This document shows, piece after piece, positions 28,021 to 36,068 of a stretch of 36,068 bases of DNA (position 1 is its first letter; each line of letters opens with the position of its first letter). Origin of the DNA: Bacteroidota bacterium (lineage in GTDB: Bacteria > Bacteroidota > Bacteroidia > Flavobacteriales > Schleiferiaceae); NCBI GenBank assembly GCA_003045825.1, contig PZPA01000006.1:1-36068 (forward strand), written 5' to 3'. Position numbers and translations under genes: made by a program. Below the pieces are notes generated by a model. The model was given only the letters and a program-made list of their open reading frames with translations. It searched no databases and was not told where the DNA came from.

Positions 28021-30805
28021 AGCCCTATTTACCCTAACCTTCATCTTGTGCCAATTCCTAGTTGCAGCACAGGAAAAAGGCGTCTTGCGTGGGCAAGCCC
28101 TCGAGAAAGGTACTAAAGAACCGCTGCCTAATGCCGCAGTAACTATTGTGGGTACGTTCTATCAAACGCTCACAGATTTTGATGGAAACTTCGAAATACG
28201 CGACATTAAACCCGGAACCTACAGCGTCAAATTTCAGTTCATAGGCTACCAACCTATCCTCTTCAATGATATTAAAATCACGAGTAAAAAACCGGTGACT
28301 ATAACCGCAGAATTGCAGGAGCAGAGCGAAATGCTCAATGCGGTAACGGTGGTCGGACGCAAGAACCAAGTTGATCTTGAAAAGGCGTCTTCTGCGATTA
28401 CTCTTACCGGCAATGAAATCGGAAAACTGGTTGCGAAAGGCGTTGAGGATGTACTCGCCCAACAAGCCGGAGTACAGCGCACTACTGATGGACTACAAAT
28501 CCGTGGCGCACGCGTGTACGAAACGGAATACCTCATCGATGGAATTTCAGCACAAGATCCACTGGCTGGAACTGGTGGTGGTGTTAGTGTAAGTTCTTCT
28601 TCAGTAGGCTCCCTTAATTTAATGACCGGAGGGGCAAGTGCAGAATACGGCGGAGGCTCTGCCGGGATTATTAATACGCGCATCAAAGAAGGCGGTGAAA
28701 AATTCAGTTGGGGTTTAAATTATCAAACGGACCAAATCGTAGATGCTACCTCTTTCAATACGGACGAAATAGAGGTAACCATAAGCACCCCCGTTCCTTT
28801 TACCAAGAAAAAACTTCGCCTCTTCACTACAGCTAGAGGCCAATGGACGGACCACTATTTTGGAGCGACGGCAACCCAATTAAAATCGAGTTTATTCCCG
28901 GATAACCCAGAGTTTTGGGCACCGCGTCAAAGCAATGATTATACCCACACCGTGAAGCTGAGTTATGCGGACAAAACCGTTGGAAAGTTTACGTTAACCA
29001 ACAGCCACAGCCTTAAGGTGAATCAAAATTCTCGAACGCTTCAAATCGTTGGATTCGATGCCCTACTCACACCCGGATTTCAATACGATAGAAGCAACAA
29101 CCTAGACAACGCCACGACTTATACCCACCACAGTAACCTTACCGTGCTCGGCTGGAATAAACGAATCAATGCAAAAACAGGCTTAACCATAAGTGCAGGT
29201 AGACTCTTCACCAACCTAAGAGCAGATGCTAACGGACGCCCATTCCGCGCTGAAACAGTCGATCAGATTTATGACGAAGCATACATCTTCACCGGTGACC
29301 TGACCGTTTTTAACCCTAATGATCCGTATGGGAATTACTATTTAATCCCAGGCAATGGACTTATTAATAATGGCGGCGTCACTCCTATCTGGCACGACCA
29401 CTACGCTGCGGAAAATACGTTTAAAGGAAAATTGACCTTTCAACCCAATGCCATACACACCATTAGCGGTGGCCTAGAACACGCTTTGACAGAATACCAA
29501 TGGGTAGATGTCTACCGCCCTTGGGTAGGCGCACCCATCGTTTTGAACGACAGTACCACAACTCCCTCTGTATCTATTGGATCCAGCAACGATATTTGGA
29601 AAGTAAGTCCACAGAAAGGTGGGCTCTTCGCTCAAGACCGTATTGAATACAAAGGCGTAAAAGCCACCTTAGGGATGCGTTTCAACTACTGGGCACCAGG
29701 TAAATTCGCAGACAACGCGGTGGCCGATTCGACCTCGCCCGTCCTCCCCGCCATTCGAGATGCATACAACCAGAATTCTTTTAATGCTGGAGGATTGAGC
29801 TGGAAAGTCCGTCTTCTTCCTCGATTGAATGTGAGCTTTCCCGTCACGGAAAACAATGTACTTTACTTTAACTATGGGCACAGCATGCGTATGCCGCATC
29901 CCCGCTTCATGTATGCCGGACTTGACCCGCAGTACCAGGACCGTAGTTTCTTGTCTTCGCTAGGTAACCCAAACCTCAACCCTGAGGTGAACATCTCATA
30001 CGAAGTGGGATACAAGACGTTAGTCGGAAGCCGGATCGGTTGGACCATCAATGCGTTCAACAACAACCGCTTCGATTACATCGTTTCGCGTCGTGTAATT
30101 ACGACAGATGCAACCGGTCGTCCGGTCACTAAAACCATGTACATCAATCAAGACTATGCTAAAATAATTGGTGTAGAAACGCAGTTGAATGCACGACTAA
30201 ACAATTCATTTACGTCCTTCTTTAACGGATCATACCAACAAGCAAGAGGAAAATCAAACAGTGCCCGCGAGAGTGCCTTACAGATTGCACAAACAGGTGA
30301 GGTACCGCTGACTCAAGAGCAATTCTTAGCCTGGGATCGACCCTGGAAATTCAATGCCGGGGTCAGCTTCCAAAACGACAGCAGTAAATTCCGTGCTTCA
30401 CTCAATGCACAATACACGTCCGGTTACAGATATACCCCCCAAATCCTCGAAGGATACAACGACCTGGGTCGTCCGCAATACCGTGTAGATAACGCAAACT
30501 ATTTGAGAGAACGCGGCGCCTACTGGTTTGGGATTAATGGAAAAGCATCCTACGCTCTAGTGAAATTTGGAACGGGCGGCATTCTATTAAACGTTGAGGT
30601 TATGAATATTACCGGACGTAGAAATGCACAATTGGTCAACCCTATTACCGGTCGCGCATACGAATACGGAGACGATGTCCCGTTGACTTGGCGTGATCCT
30701 CGCCCAGAATTCAATGGGCCTCAAGAAACCGGAACAGATCCAAGAAACCCGGCACGCTACTCAGCACCGACTCAACTATTAGCTGGAATTCAAATCAAAT
30801 GGTAA
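28007..30805 (+). CDS. TonB-dependent outer-membrane receptor with carboxypeptidase-regulatory-like N-terminal domain
   Basis: GVLRGQALEKGTKEPLPNAAVTIVGTFYQTLTDFDGNFEIRDIKPGTYSVKFQFIGYQP; plug GVEDVLAQQAGVQRTTDGLQIRGARVYETEYLIDG; beta-barrel ending in aromatic W. Alternative start 27998. Confidence 0.9.
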   Translation: MRYSKALFTLTFILCQFLVAAQEKGVLRGQALEKGTKEPLPNAAVTIVGTFYQTLTDFDGNFEIRDIKPGTYSVKFQFIGYQPILFNDIKITSKKPVTITAELQEQSEMLNAVTVVGRKNQVDLEKASSAITLTGNEIGKLVAKGVEDVLAQQAGVQRTTDGLQIRGARVYETEYLIDGISAQDPLAGTGGGVSVSSSSVGSLNLMTGGASAEYGGGSAGIINTRIKEGGEKFSWGLNYQTDQIVDATSFNTDEIEVTISTPVPFTKKKLRLFTTARGQWTDHYFGATATQLKSSLFPDNPEFWAPRQSNDYTHTVKLSYADKTVGKFTLTNSHSLKVNQNSRTLQIVGFDALLTPGFQYDRSNNLDNATTYTHHSNLTVLGWNKRINAKTGLTISAGRLFTNLRADANGRPFRAETVDQIYDEAYIFTGDLTVFNPNDPYGNYYLIPGNGLINNGGVTPIWHDHYAAENTFKGKLTFQPNAIHTISGGLEHALTEYQWVDVYRPWVGAPIVLNDSTTTPSVSIGSSNDIWKVSPQKGGLFAQDRIEYKGVKATLGMRFNYWAPGKFADNAVADSTSPVLPAIRDAYNQNSFNAGGLSWKVRLLPRLNVSFPVTENNVLYFNYGHSMRMPHPRFMYAGLDPQYQDRSFLSSLGNPNLNPEVNISYEVGYKTLVGSRIGWTINAFNNNRFDYIVSRRVITTDATGRPVTKTMYINQDYAKIIGVETQLNARLNNSFTSFFNGSYQQARGKSNSARESALQIAQTGEVPLTQEQFLAWDRPWKFNAGVSFQNDSSKFRASLNAQYTSGYRYTPQILEGYNDLGRPQYRVDNANYLRERGAYWFGINGKASYALVKFGTGGILLNVEVMNITGRRNAQLVNPITGRAYEYGDDVPLTWRDPRPEFNGPQETGTDPRNPARYSAPTQLLAGIQIKW

Positions 30806-31776
30806 GACGTCAATTTTACATACCGCTGGTCATTGGATTACTATTGAGTTTTGCTTCAAATGCCCAATTATTGCCCTCTTACGGTGAGGAACGTGCAGGA
30901 CTCAGTGCCTTCACCTTCTTAAAACTTCCTATTGACCCGGCGAGCACAGGCGTCGGAGGTGCAAGTTTAGCGATGACCGAACACAGCTTCGGAGCCCTCA
31001 TTAATCCTGCACTCATAAGTGGCGGCAACCAACAAGGTGTTTTTTCTGCAAACCGTGCTTTAGGAGGCGGTATCAATCACGATTTTGTTGCGCTGACGAA
31101 AGCACGAAAAAACGGTCAGCACATCGCGCTAACCCTCAATAGTCTTAGTACGGGTTCCATCATCGAACGCACCGTTTGGCAACCGGAAGGAACCGGCGCA
31201 ACGACTTCTGCCACATTGGCTTCTGTAGGGTTAGGCATTAGCCAGGCCTTCAGCGAATACTTCCATGCGGGGGTTCAGCTTAAATACGGGCTGGAGCAAC
31301 TAGGTGTCTACCGTGCACATAACGTTTACCTAGATTTAGGATTCCTATATAAACTGGATATCGCTGACCTCCAGTTCGCAGCTGCACTAACCAACTTCGG
31401 ACCCAATACACCGATAAGCAATATGCCAATAGGTCAAGAATCTGCGTTGGCGGCTTCACCGCAAATGTTCTCCATGGGCATACAATGGACGGCATGGGAA
31501 AATGACGACCACAGCCTTACCCCGAGCTTACAACTCAACCACCCTACAGACAACGCTGAATTCTACGCGGGTGGACTAAAGTACCAATGGCGTTCGCAAT
31601 TGTGGGGTGCTGTTGGTTACCAAATTGGCAGTCAAAAAGCTTTGCCGTGGATGGGCTTCGGAATGAAAACGGTCCTAAAAGGTTGGCCAGTAGAATGGGG
31701 TGTTGGGGCACAGCCTACACCATACAACCAATACCAAGGAACCATAGGAATAAAAATTAAACCACTCACATGGTAA
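30799..31776 (+). CDS. PorV/PorQ-like outer-membrane protein
   Basis: Signal peptide; AFTFLKLPIDPASTGVGGASLAMTEHSFGALINPA is typical of PorV/PorQ proteins; beta-barrel ending KIKPLTW. Confidence 0.8.
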   Translation: MVRRQFYIPLVIGLLLSFASNAQLLPSYGEERAGLSAFTFLKLPIDPASTGVGGASLAMTEHSFGALINPALISGGNQQGVFSANRALGGGINHDFVALTKARKNGQHIALTLNSLSTGSIIERTVWQPEGTGATTSATLASVGLGISQAFSEYFHAGVQLKYGLEQLGVYRAHNVYLDLGFLYKLDIADLQFAAALTNFGPNTPISNMPIGQESALAASPQMFSMGIQWTAWENDDHSLTPSLQLNHPTDNAEFYAGGLKYQWRSQLWGAVGYQIGSQKALPWMGFGMKTVLKGWPVEWGVGAQPTPYNQYQGTIGIKIKPLTW

Positions 31777-32954
31777 GAATCTTAGGCATACTCTCCGTCC
31801 TTTTCATCGGTGTCTTTCTAAGCAGTTGCGACAACTACTTTGGTGAGCGAACTAATCTAGATTTTATTGAAATCCCTACTTACGATGTCAGGGAGATCAG
31901 TTACGTACCCATCGCACCAAACATTCAAGACGCCATTGCACCCGTAGATGTTTATATCGGATATGATGAATTCATTTATGTTGTAGACAGCGCTCAAGAC
32001 CTCATTCTACGCTACGATATTGCCCTTAATTTACAAGGAAGTATCTATGTTCCTGGCGTTCGAAAGGTAACACAGACCCGAAGCTTTGATCTTCTCGCCA
32101 TAGGCACCTACGACACGACCATCACTGGGGTTGATTACAGCCTAACTGCGCTTTATGAGATTGAAATGGTCGGTAACGATAATGTCCTATCAATGCAAGG
32201 TGCCACGGCAGAAGCCGTTATTGTCCACCCCTTTTATTTTAAGAATAGTTTCTCCTCATCTGATGCCAAGGTGAAGTTTACGGATGTTGCAATCATTGGT
32301 TCCAACATTCAACTAGAAAACAACAGCTATTACTTAAGTCGTACGGGTACAAGCAGCAACAATGCAGGATTCGGTCCAGATAACGCGGTGCTTAAATTCA
32401 CAAAAGATCACCAGTGGATTAGTGCTTTACCTATTACTGCAACAGGCGCTTTGTACAACGACTATTTTAAAAATCCACTTTCACTACAAGGATTTACACA
32501 GGCCCCGCAGCTTACTGCGACCAACAGTCCAGACTTTTGGGTACTGAATCAAGATGAGGATCAGGAAATCCAGGTGCAACACATCCAGTTTACTGAAGGG
32601 CCGTTCGGGGCGCTTTACCAACCCATCTTTTACAGCACTCTCGATCCGGCAGCAAAACGCTATTTACAAACACCAAAGCGATTTCTCGACCCTGTTGATT
32701 TATGTTTAGCAGGCGACGGTTCAAGGTTTTTGTTTGTCGCCGACGCTGGTGTAGACAGTGTGTACCAGTTTACCTCTTCCGGTTTGGAAGGTGTGCCACC
32801 ACCACCAGCTTCGGCAGCTGAGTTTAATGCTCTTGCCTCATTAGGCGGATTTGGAAAGGTCAGTGCCATTGGTTACTACGACAAGATTTTATATGTAGCT
32901 GATTCTAAAAATGGTACAGTGCAGAGGTTTAAACTAACTCTTGATTTTGACTAA
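31770..32954 (+). CDS. Lipoprotein, beta-propeller/NHL-like
   Basis: Lipobox MVRILGILSVLFIGVFLSSC; propeller-like strands VDVYIGYDEFIYVVDSAQDLILRYD, FLFVADAGVDSVYQFTSSG, ILYVADSKNGTVQRFKL. Confidence 0.7.
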   Translation: MVRILGILSVLFIGVFLSSCDNYFGERTNLDFIEIPTYDVREISYVPIAPNIQDAIAPVDVYIGYDEFIYVVDSAQDLILRYDIALNLQGSIYVPGVRKVTQTRSFDLLAIGTYDTTITGVDYSLTALYEIEMVGNDNVLSMQGATAEAVIVHPFYFKNSFSSSDAKVKFTDVAIIGSNIQLENNSYYLSRTGTSSNNAGFGPDNAVLKFTKDHQWISALPITATGALYNDYFKNPLSLQGFTQAPQLTATNSPDFWVLNQDEDQEIQVQHIQFTEGPFGALYQPIFYSTLDPAAKRYLQTPKRFLDPVDLCLAGDGSRFLFVADAGVDSVYQFTSSGLEGVPPPPASAAEFNALASLGGFGKVSAIGYYDKILYVADSKNGTVQRFKLTLDFD

Positions 32955-33033
32955 CTATTAGCATTCAAATAATGCTCAGAATATTCGTATATTTCAAACT
33001 TAATTTTACACATCAATAATCATTGAACAAACT

Positions 33034-36000
33034 ATGAAAAAGTATTTATCCATAGTTCTTGTATGCCTTTCCTATTTTGGATTTGCTCAAACAAACTATG
33101 TCGTCACATTCAAAGTGAACGCAGCAAACATCACCGTAGGTTCTAACGGAATTTACTTAGGTGGTGGTGTCATCGGCGGAGCGAACGCCGTCCAATTAAC
33201 CGATGCAGATGGAAACGGTGTTTATGAAGGTACTGACACCTTGAGTGGTGCCGGTGGCGGTAATTTCATCTTCCTGAATTCTCCTACTTGGAATGGCGAT
33301 TGGGGAACAAAAGAAAATCTTGCAGGCTTGGCATGTGCAGATGCTAACAATTATAACGACCGTATACTCCCGAGTTTTACTCAAGATACGACGTTGATGT
33401 TCTGCTACGGTACCTGTTCTACAGATACACTCTGTACAACAACGTATACCGCAACCTCATGTGGTGACTTGTTCTTCTCAGAATATGCAGAAGGCTCTTC
33501 AAACAATAAATACTTTGAAATTTATAATCCGACCGCTAGTGCGATTTCTTTAAGTGGGTACACCGTTTACTTGAGTGGTAATGGCGGGTCTTACACAAAT
33601 ACGTTCACATCTAGTGCTTCAATTGCATCTGGGGACGTATACATGATTTCAACGAACCAGTTAGATAGTGCAACCCAAACATTAGCAGATACCGCAATGG
33701 GCTATCCTTCTGTAGCGCACTTCAACGGTGACGATGCATTAATTCTCGTTAACGGAACAGATACTATTGATGTGATTGGTGTTCCTGGTGTTGATCCAGG
33801 TTCGTCTTGGACAGTAGGTACCGGTTCTACTGCTAACCATACGCTGGTTCGTAAGGCAACTGTAGACATGGGTTCTACGGACTGGACTACAGGTGCAGGA
33901 GAATGGGATGTTTACGCCAGTAACACATGGACTTACGCGGGCTCAAATTCAAGCAATTGTATTGTGACGCCTAAAAATGTGACGTTCCAAGTAGATATGA
34001 GCAATGTATCTGCTTCCTTCACTAACGTGTATGTGAGCGGTACAGTGAATAACTGGAGTGGTAACTCAAACCAATTAACTGATGCCGATGGTGATGGTGT
34101 GTATGAAGGTACATTATCCCTCATGCCAGGTTCTTACGAATACAAATTCACGTATGACAACTGGACCGGTCAAGAAACTCTCGACCCTGTAGCCGATGCC
34201 ACATGTACTTTAACTACTGGCGCCTTTACCAACCGCTATTCTACTATTGGAAATGCAGATACAACTTTGCCTGTGGTATGTTGGGAATCTTGTAATACTT
34301 GTGGCTATGTTGCCCCTTGTTCAGAATTATACTTCAGCGAATATGCAGAAGGCTCTTCAAACAATAAATACTTTGAAATTTATAATCCGACCGCTAGTGC
34401 GATTTCTTTAAGTGGGTACACCGTTTACTTGAGTGGTAATGGCGGGTCTTACACAAATACGTTCACATCTAGTGCTTCAATTGCATCTGGGGACGTATAC
34501 ATGATTTCAACGAACCAGTTAGATAGTGCAACCCAAACATTAGCAGATACCGCAATGGGCTATCCTTCTGTAGCGCACTTCAACGGTGACGATGCATTAA
34601 TTCTCGTTAACGGAACAGATACTATTGATGTGATTGGTGTTCCTGGTGTTGATCCAGGTTCGTCTTGGACAGTAGGTACCGGTTCTACTGCTAACCATAC
34701 GCTGGTTCGCAAGCATGCCGTTTCCGGGGGTTCAACAGACTGGACTACTGGGGTATTAGAATGGGATGTTTACGCTAGCAATACATGGTCTTACGCCGGT
34801 GAGCACTCCAGCACATGTATTATAACTCCTGTAGATGTGACTTTCCAAGTAGACATGAATTATGTAACTGCATCGTACACTAACGTTTATGTGAGCGGTA
34901 CCGTAAATAACTGGAGTGGTAACTCAAACCAATTAACTGATGCCGATGGTGATGGCGTGTATGAAGGTACATTATCCCTCATGCCAGGTTCTTACGAATA
35001 CAAATTCACGTATGACAACTGGACCGGTCAAGAAACTCTGGATCCTGTAGCCGATGCCACTTGTACTTTGACCACCGGGACGTTTACAAACCGTTACTCT
35101 ACGATCAGCAATGCAGATACTACGTTACCTGTGGTATGTTGGGAAGAGTGTGCGGCATGTGTAGGACCAACAGACTTCGCCGTAACTTTTATGGTGAATA
35201 CAGCCAATATCACTGTTGGCACAAATGGTCTCTACCTTGGTGGTGGTGTTATTGGAGGTGCTAATGCCGTTCAATTGCTAGATCCTGACGGTGATGGTAT
35301 TTACGTAGGTACTGATACCTTGAACGGTTCAAATGGAGGGAATTTCATTTTCCTCAATAGCCCTGCGAATGCTTCAGACTGGAACGCGAAAGAAAACCTA
35401 GCTGGTTTGTCTTGTGCTGATCCGTCAAACTACAACGATAGAATTCTTCCAACCTTTACTCAGGACACAACATTGATGTTCTGCTACGGCACCTGTTCTA
35501 CAGATACGTCGTGTACAGTTACCTCTACGAATCCAGATGTGACCTTCCGTGTGGACATGAGCAATGTTTCTGCGTCATTCACTAATGTTTATGTGAGTGG
35601 AACGCTGAACAGCTGGAGCGGTAATGCAAACCAATTGACTGATCCTGATGGTGACGGTGTTTACGAAGCAGATATTAGTCTTGCCGCTGGTAATTATGAA
35701 TTTAAGTTCACCTACGATAACTGGGTTGGTCAAGAGTCGTTAGATGCAACTCTAGATAGCGCATGTACGCTAACCACAGGAGCGTTTACAAACCGTTACA
35801 TCACCATTGGTGCATCTGATACCACCCTCCCAGTATTCTGTTGGGAAGAGTGTACTTCTTGTGCTACGACGACGACGGGTTGTACCGAATTGTTCTTCAG
35901 CGAATACGCAGAAGGCTCTTCTAACAATAAATACATTGAGATCTACAACCCAACGGCAAATGCTATTTCATTAAGCTCATACACCGTATACCAAAGTGGT

Positions 36001-36068
36001 AATGGTGGTTCTTACACGAATACGTTCACAACGAATGCTACTATCGCTTCTGGTGGCGTCTATATGAT
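33034..36068 (+). CDS. Giant modular surface/secreted protein (3' end outside window): alternating E-set/starch-binding-like modules and lamin-tail domains (LTD)
   Basis: My translation from ATG 33034 (MKKYLSIVLVCLSYFGFAQTNYVVTFKVNAANITVG...) found no in-frame stop up to the window end. Module order A1-L1-B1-L2-B2-A2-B3-L3. Absent from the ORF track, presumably because it has no stop. Confidence 0.87.
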   Translation, partial: MKKYLSIVLVCLSYFGFAQTNYVVTFKVNAANITVGSNGIYLGGGVIGGANAVQLTDADGNGVYEGTDTLSGAGGGNFIFLNSPTWNGDWGTKENLAGLACADANNYNDRILPSFTQDTTLMFCYGTCSTDTLCTTTYTATSCGDLFFSEYAEGSSNNKYFEIYNPTASAISLSGYTVYLSGNGGSYTNTFTSSASIASGDVYMISTNQLDSATQTLADTAMGYPSVAHFNGDDALILVNGTDTIDVIGVPGVDPGSSWTVGTGSTANHTLVRKATVDMGSTDWTTGAGEWDVYASNTWTYAGSNSSNCIVTPKNVTFQVDMSNVSASFTNVYVSGTVNNWSGNSNQLTDADGDGVYEGTLSLMPGSYEYKFTYDNWTGQETLDPVADATCTLTTGAFTNRYSTIGNADTTLPVVCWESCNTCGYVAPCSELYFSEYAEGSSNNKYFEIYNPTASAISLSGYTVYLSGNGGSYTNTFTSSASIASGDVYMISTNQLDSATQTLADTAMGYPSVAHFNGDDALILVNGTDTIDVIGVPGVDPGSSWTVGTGSTANHTLVRKHAVSGGSTDWTTGVLEWDVYASNTWSYAGEHSSTCIITPVDVTFQVDMNYVTASYTNVYVSGTVNNWSGNSNQLTDADGDGVYEGTLSLMPGSYEYKFTYDNWTGQETLDPVADATCTLTTGTFTNRYSTISNADTTLPVVCWEECAACVGPTDFAVTFMVNTANITVGTNGLYLGGGVIGGANAVQLLDPDGDGIYVGTDTLNGSNGGNFIFLNSPANASDWNAKENLAGLSCADPSNYNDRILPTFTQDTTLMFCYGTCSTDTSCTVTSTNPDVTFRVDMSNVSASFTNVYVSGTLNSWSGNANQLTDPDGDGVYEADISLAAGNYEFKFTYDNWVGQESLDATLDSACTLTTGAFTNRYITIGASDTTLPVFCWEECTSCATTTTGCTELFFSEYAEGSSNNKYIEIYNPTANAISLSSYTVYQSGNGGSYTNTFTTNATIASGGVYM
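33100..33420 (+). repeat. Module A1 (E-set/CBM-like); related copy A2 at about 35179-35499
   Basis: VTFKVNAANITVGSNGIYLGGGVIGGANAVQLTDADGNGVYEGTDTLSG...LMFCYGTCSTDTLC versus VTFMVNTANITVGTNGLYLGGGVIGGANAVQLLDPDGDGIYVGTDTLNG...LMFCYGTCSTDTSC (offset 2079 bp). Confidence 0.85.
33481..33851 (+). repeat. Direct repeat copy 1 (LTD-encoding), 371 bp identical to 34339-34709
   Basis: Line-by-line comparison shows identity at constant offset 858 bp (286 codons). Confidence 0.95.
34048..34181 (+). repeat. Direct repeat in B module copy 1; copy 2 at 34906-35039 with one observed mismatch
   Basis: aataactggagtggtaactcaaaccaattaactgatgccgatgg...ggtcaagaaactct at both sites, offset 858 bp; mismatch at 34098 (t/c). 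Confidence 0.92.
34339..34709 (+). repeat. Direct repeat copy 2 (LTD-encoding), 371 bp identical to 33481-33851
   Basis: Same comparison, offset 858 bp. Confidence 0.95.
34906..35039 (+). repeat. Direct repeat in B module copy 2 (see 34048-34181)
   Basis: As above. Confidence 0.92.
35539..35862 (+). repeat. Module B3, diverged copy of B1 (from 33979) and B2 (from 34837)
   Basis: VTFRVDMSNVSASFTNVYVSGTLNSWSGNANQLTDPDGDGVYEADISLAAGNYEFKFTYDNWVGQESLD...CWEECTSC versus VTFQVDMSNVSASFTNVYVSGTVNNWSGNSNQLTDADGDGVYEGTLSL...CWESCNTC. Confidence 0.85.

Noticed and set aside
32960-32976. Hairpin AGCATT-CAAAT-AATGCT downstream of the beta-propeller lipoprotein gene
   Set aside because: 6-bp AT-rich stem with no following T tract; may be chance.
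33481-35039. 858-bp-offset repeats as a CRISPR array or mobile element
   Set aside because: Repeats are in-frame protein modules with no spacer structure, transposase, terminal inverted repeats or target-site duplications.
35061-35264. 67-aa plus-strand ORF
   Set aside because: Out-of-frame ORF inside the long open frame from 33034; translation (WWCYWRC) is not protein-like.

Overview
The window looks chromosomal and comes from a Bacteroidota genome, probably Flavobacteriales (inferred from GldB/GldC, T9SS sorting tails, PorV/PorQ-like protein, TAnnTTTG promoter motifs and the form of the dcw cluster). Left to right: the 3' part of a GH92 alpha-mannosidase-like gene; nadE (-) divergent from gldB-gldC; engB (-) divergent from a complete dcw cluster (mraZ-rsmH-ftsL-ftsI-murE-mraY-murD-ftsW-murG-murC-ftsQ-ftsA-ftsZ) followed by a YqeY-like gene; a strong hairpin terminator; then a tightly overlapping seven-gene envelope/secretion operon (EEP nuclease with C-terminal sorting-like tail, large secreted protein, double OB-fold T9SS protein, lipoprotein, TonB-dependent receptor, PorV/PorQ-like protein, beta-propeller-like lipoprotein); then an open-ended modular repeat protein running off the right edge, which the ORF track misses. 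The best leads are: (1) the engB/mraZ intergenic region, which holds two oppositely oriented TGGGA-N5-TGGGA MraZ-type boxes plus two perfect DnaA-box matches; (2) the T9SS operon plus repeat protein, which encode as separate genes the LTD, OB-fold and EEP nuclease modules that are fused in ExeM-like extracellular nucleases; (3) a mosaic 858-bp repeat in the terminal gene with 371 bp of perfect identity; (4) an FtsZ with a roughly 350-residue acidic linker. No tRNA, rRNA, CRISPR array, transposase or defence system was recognised.
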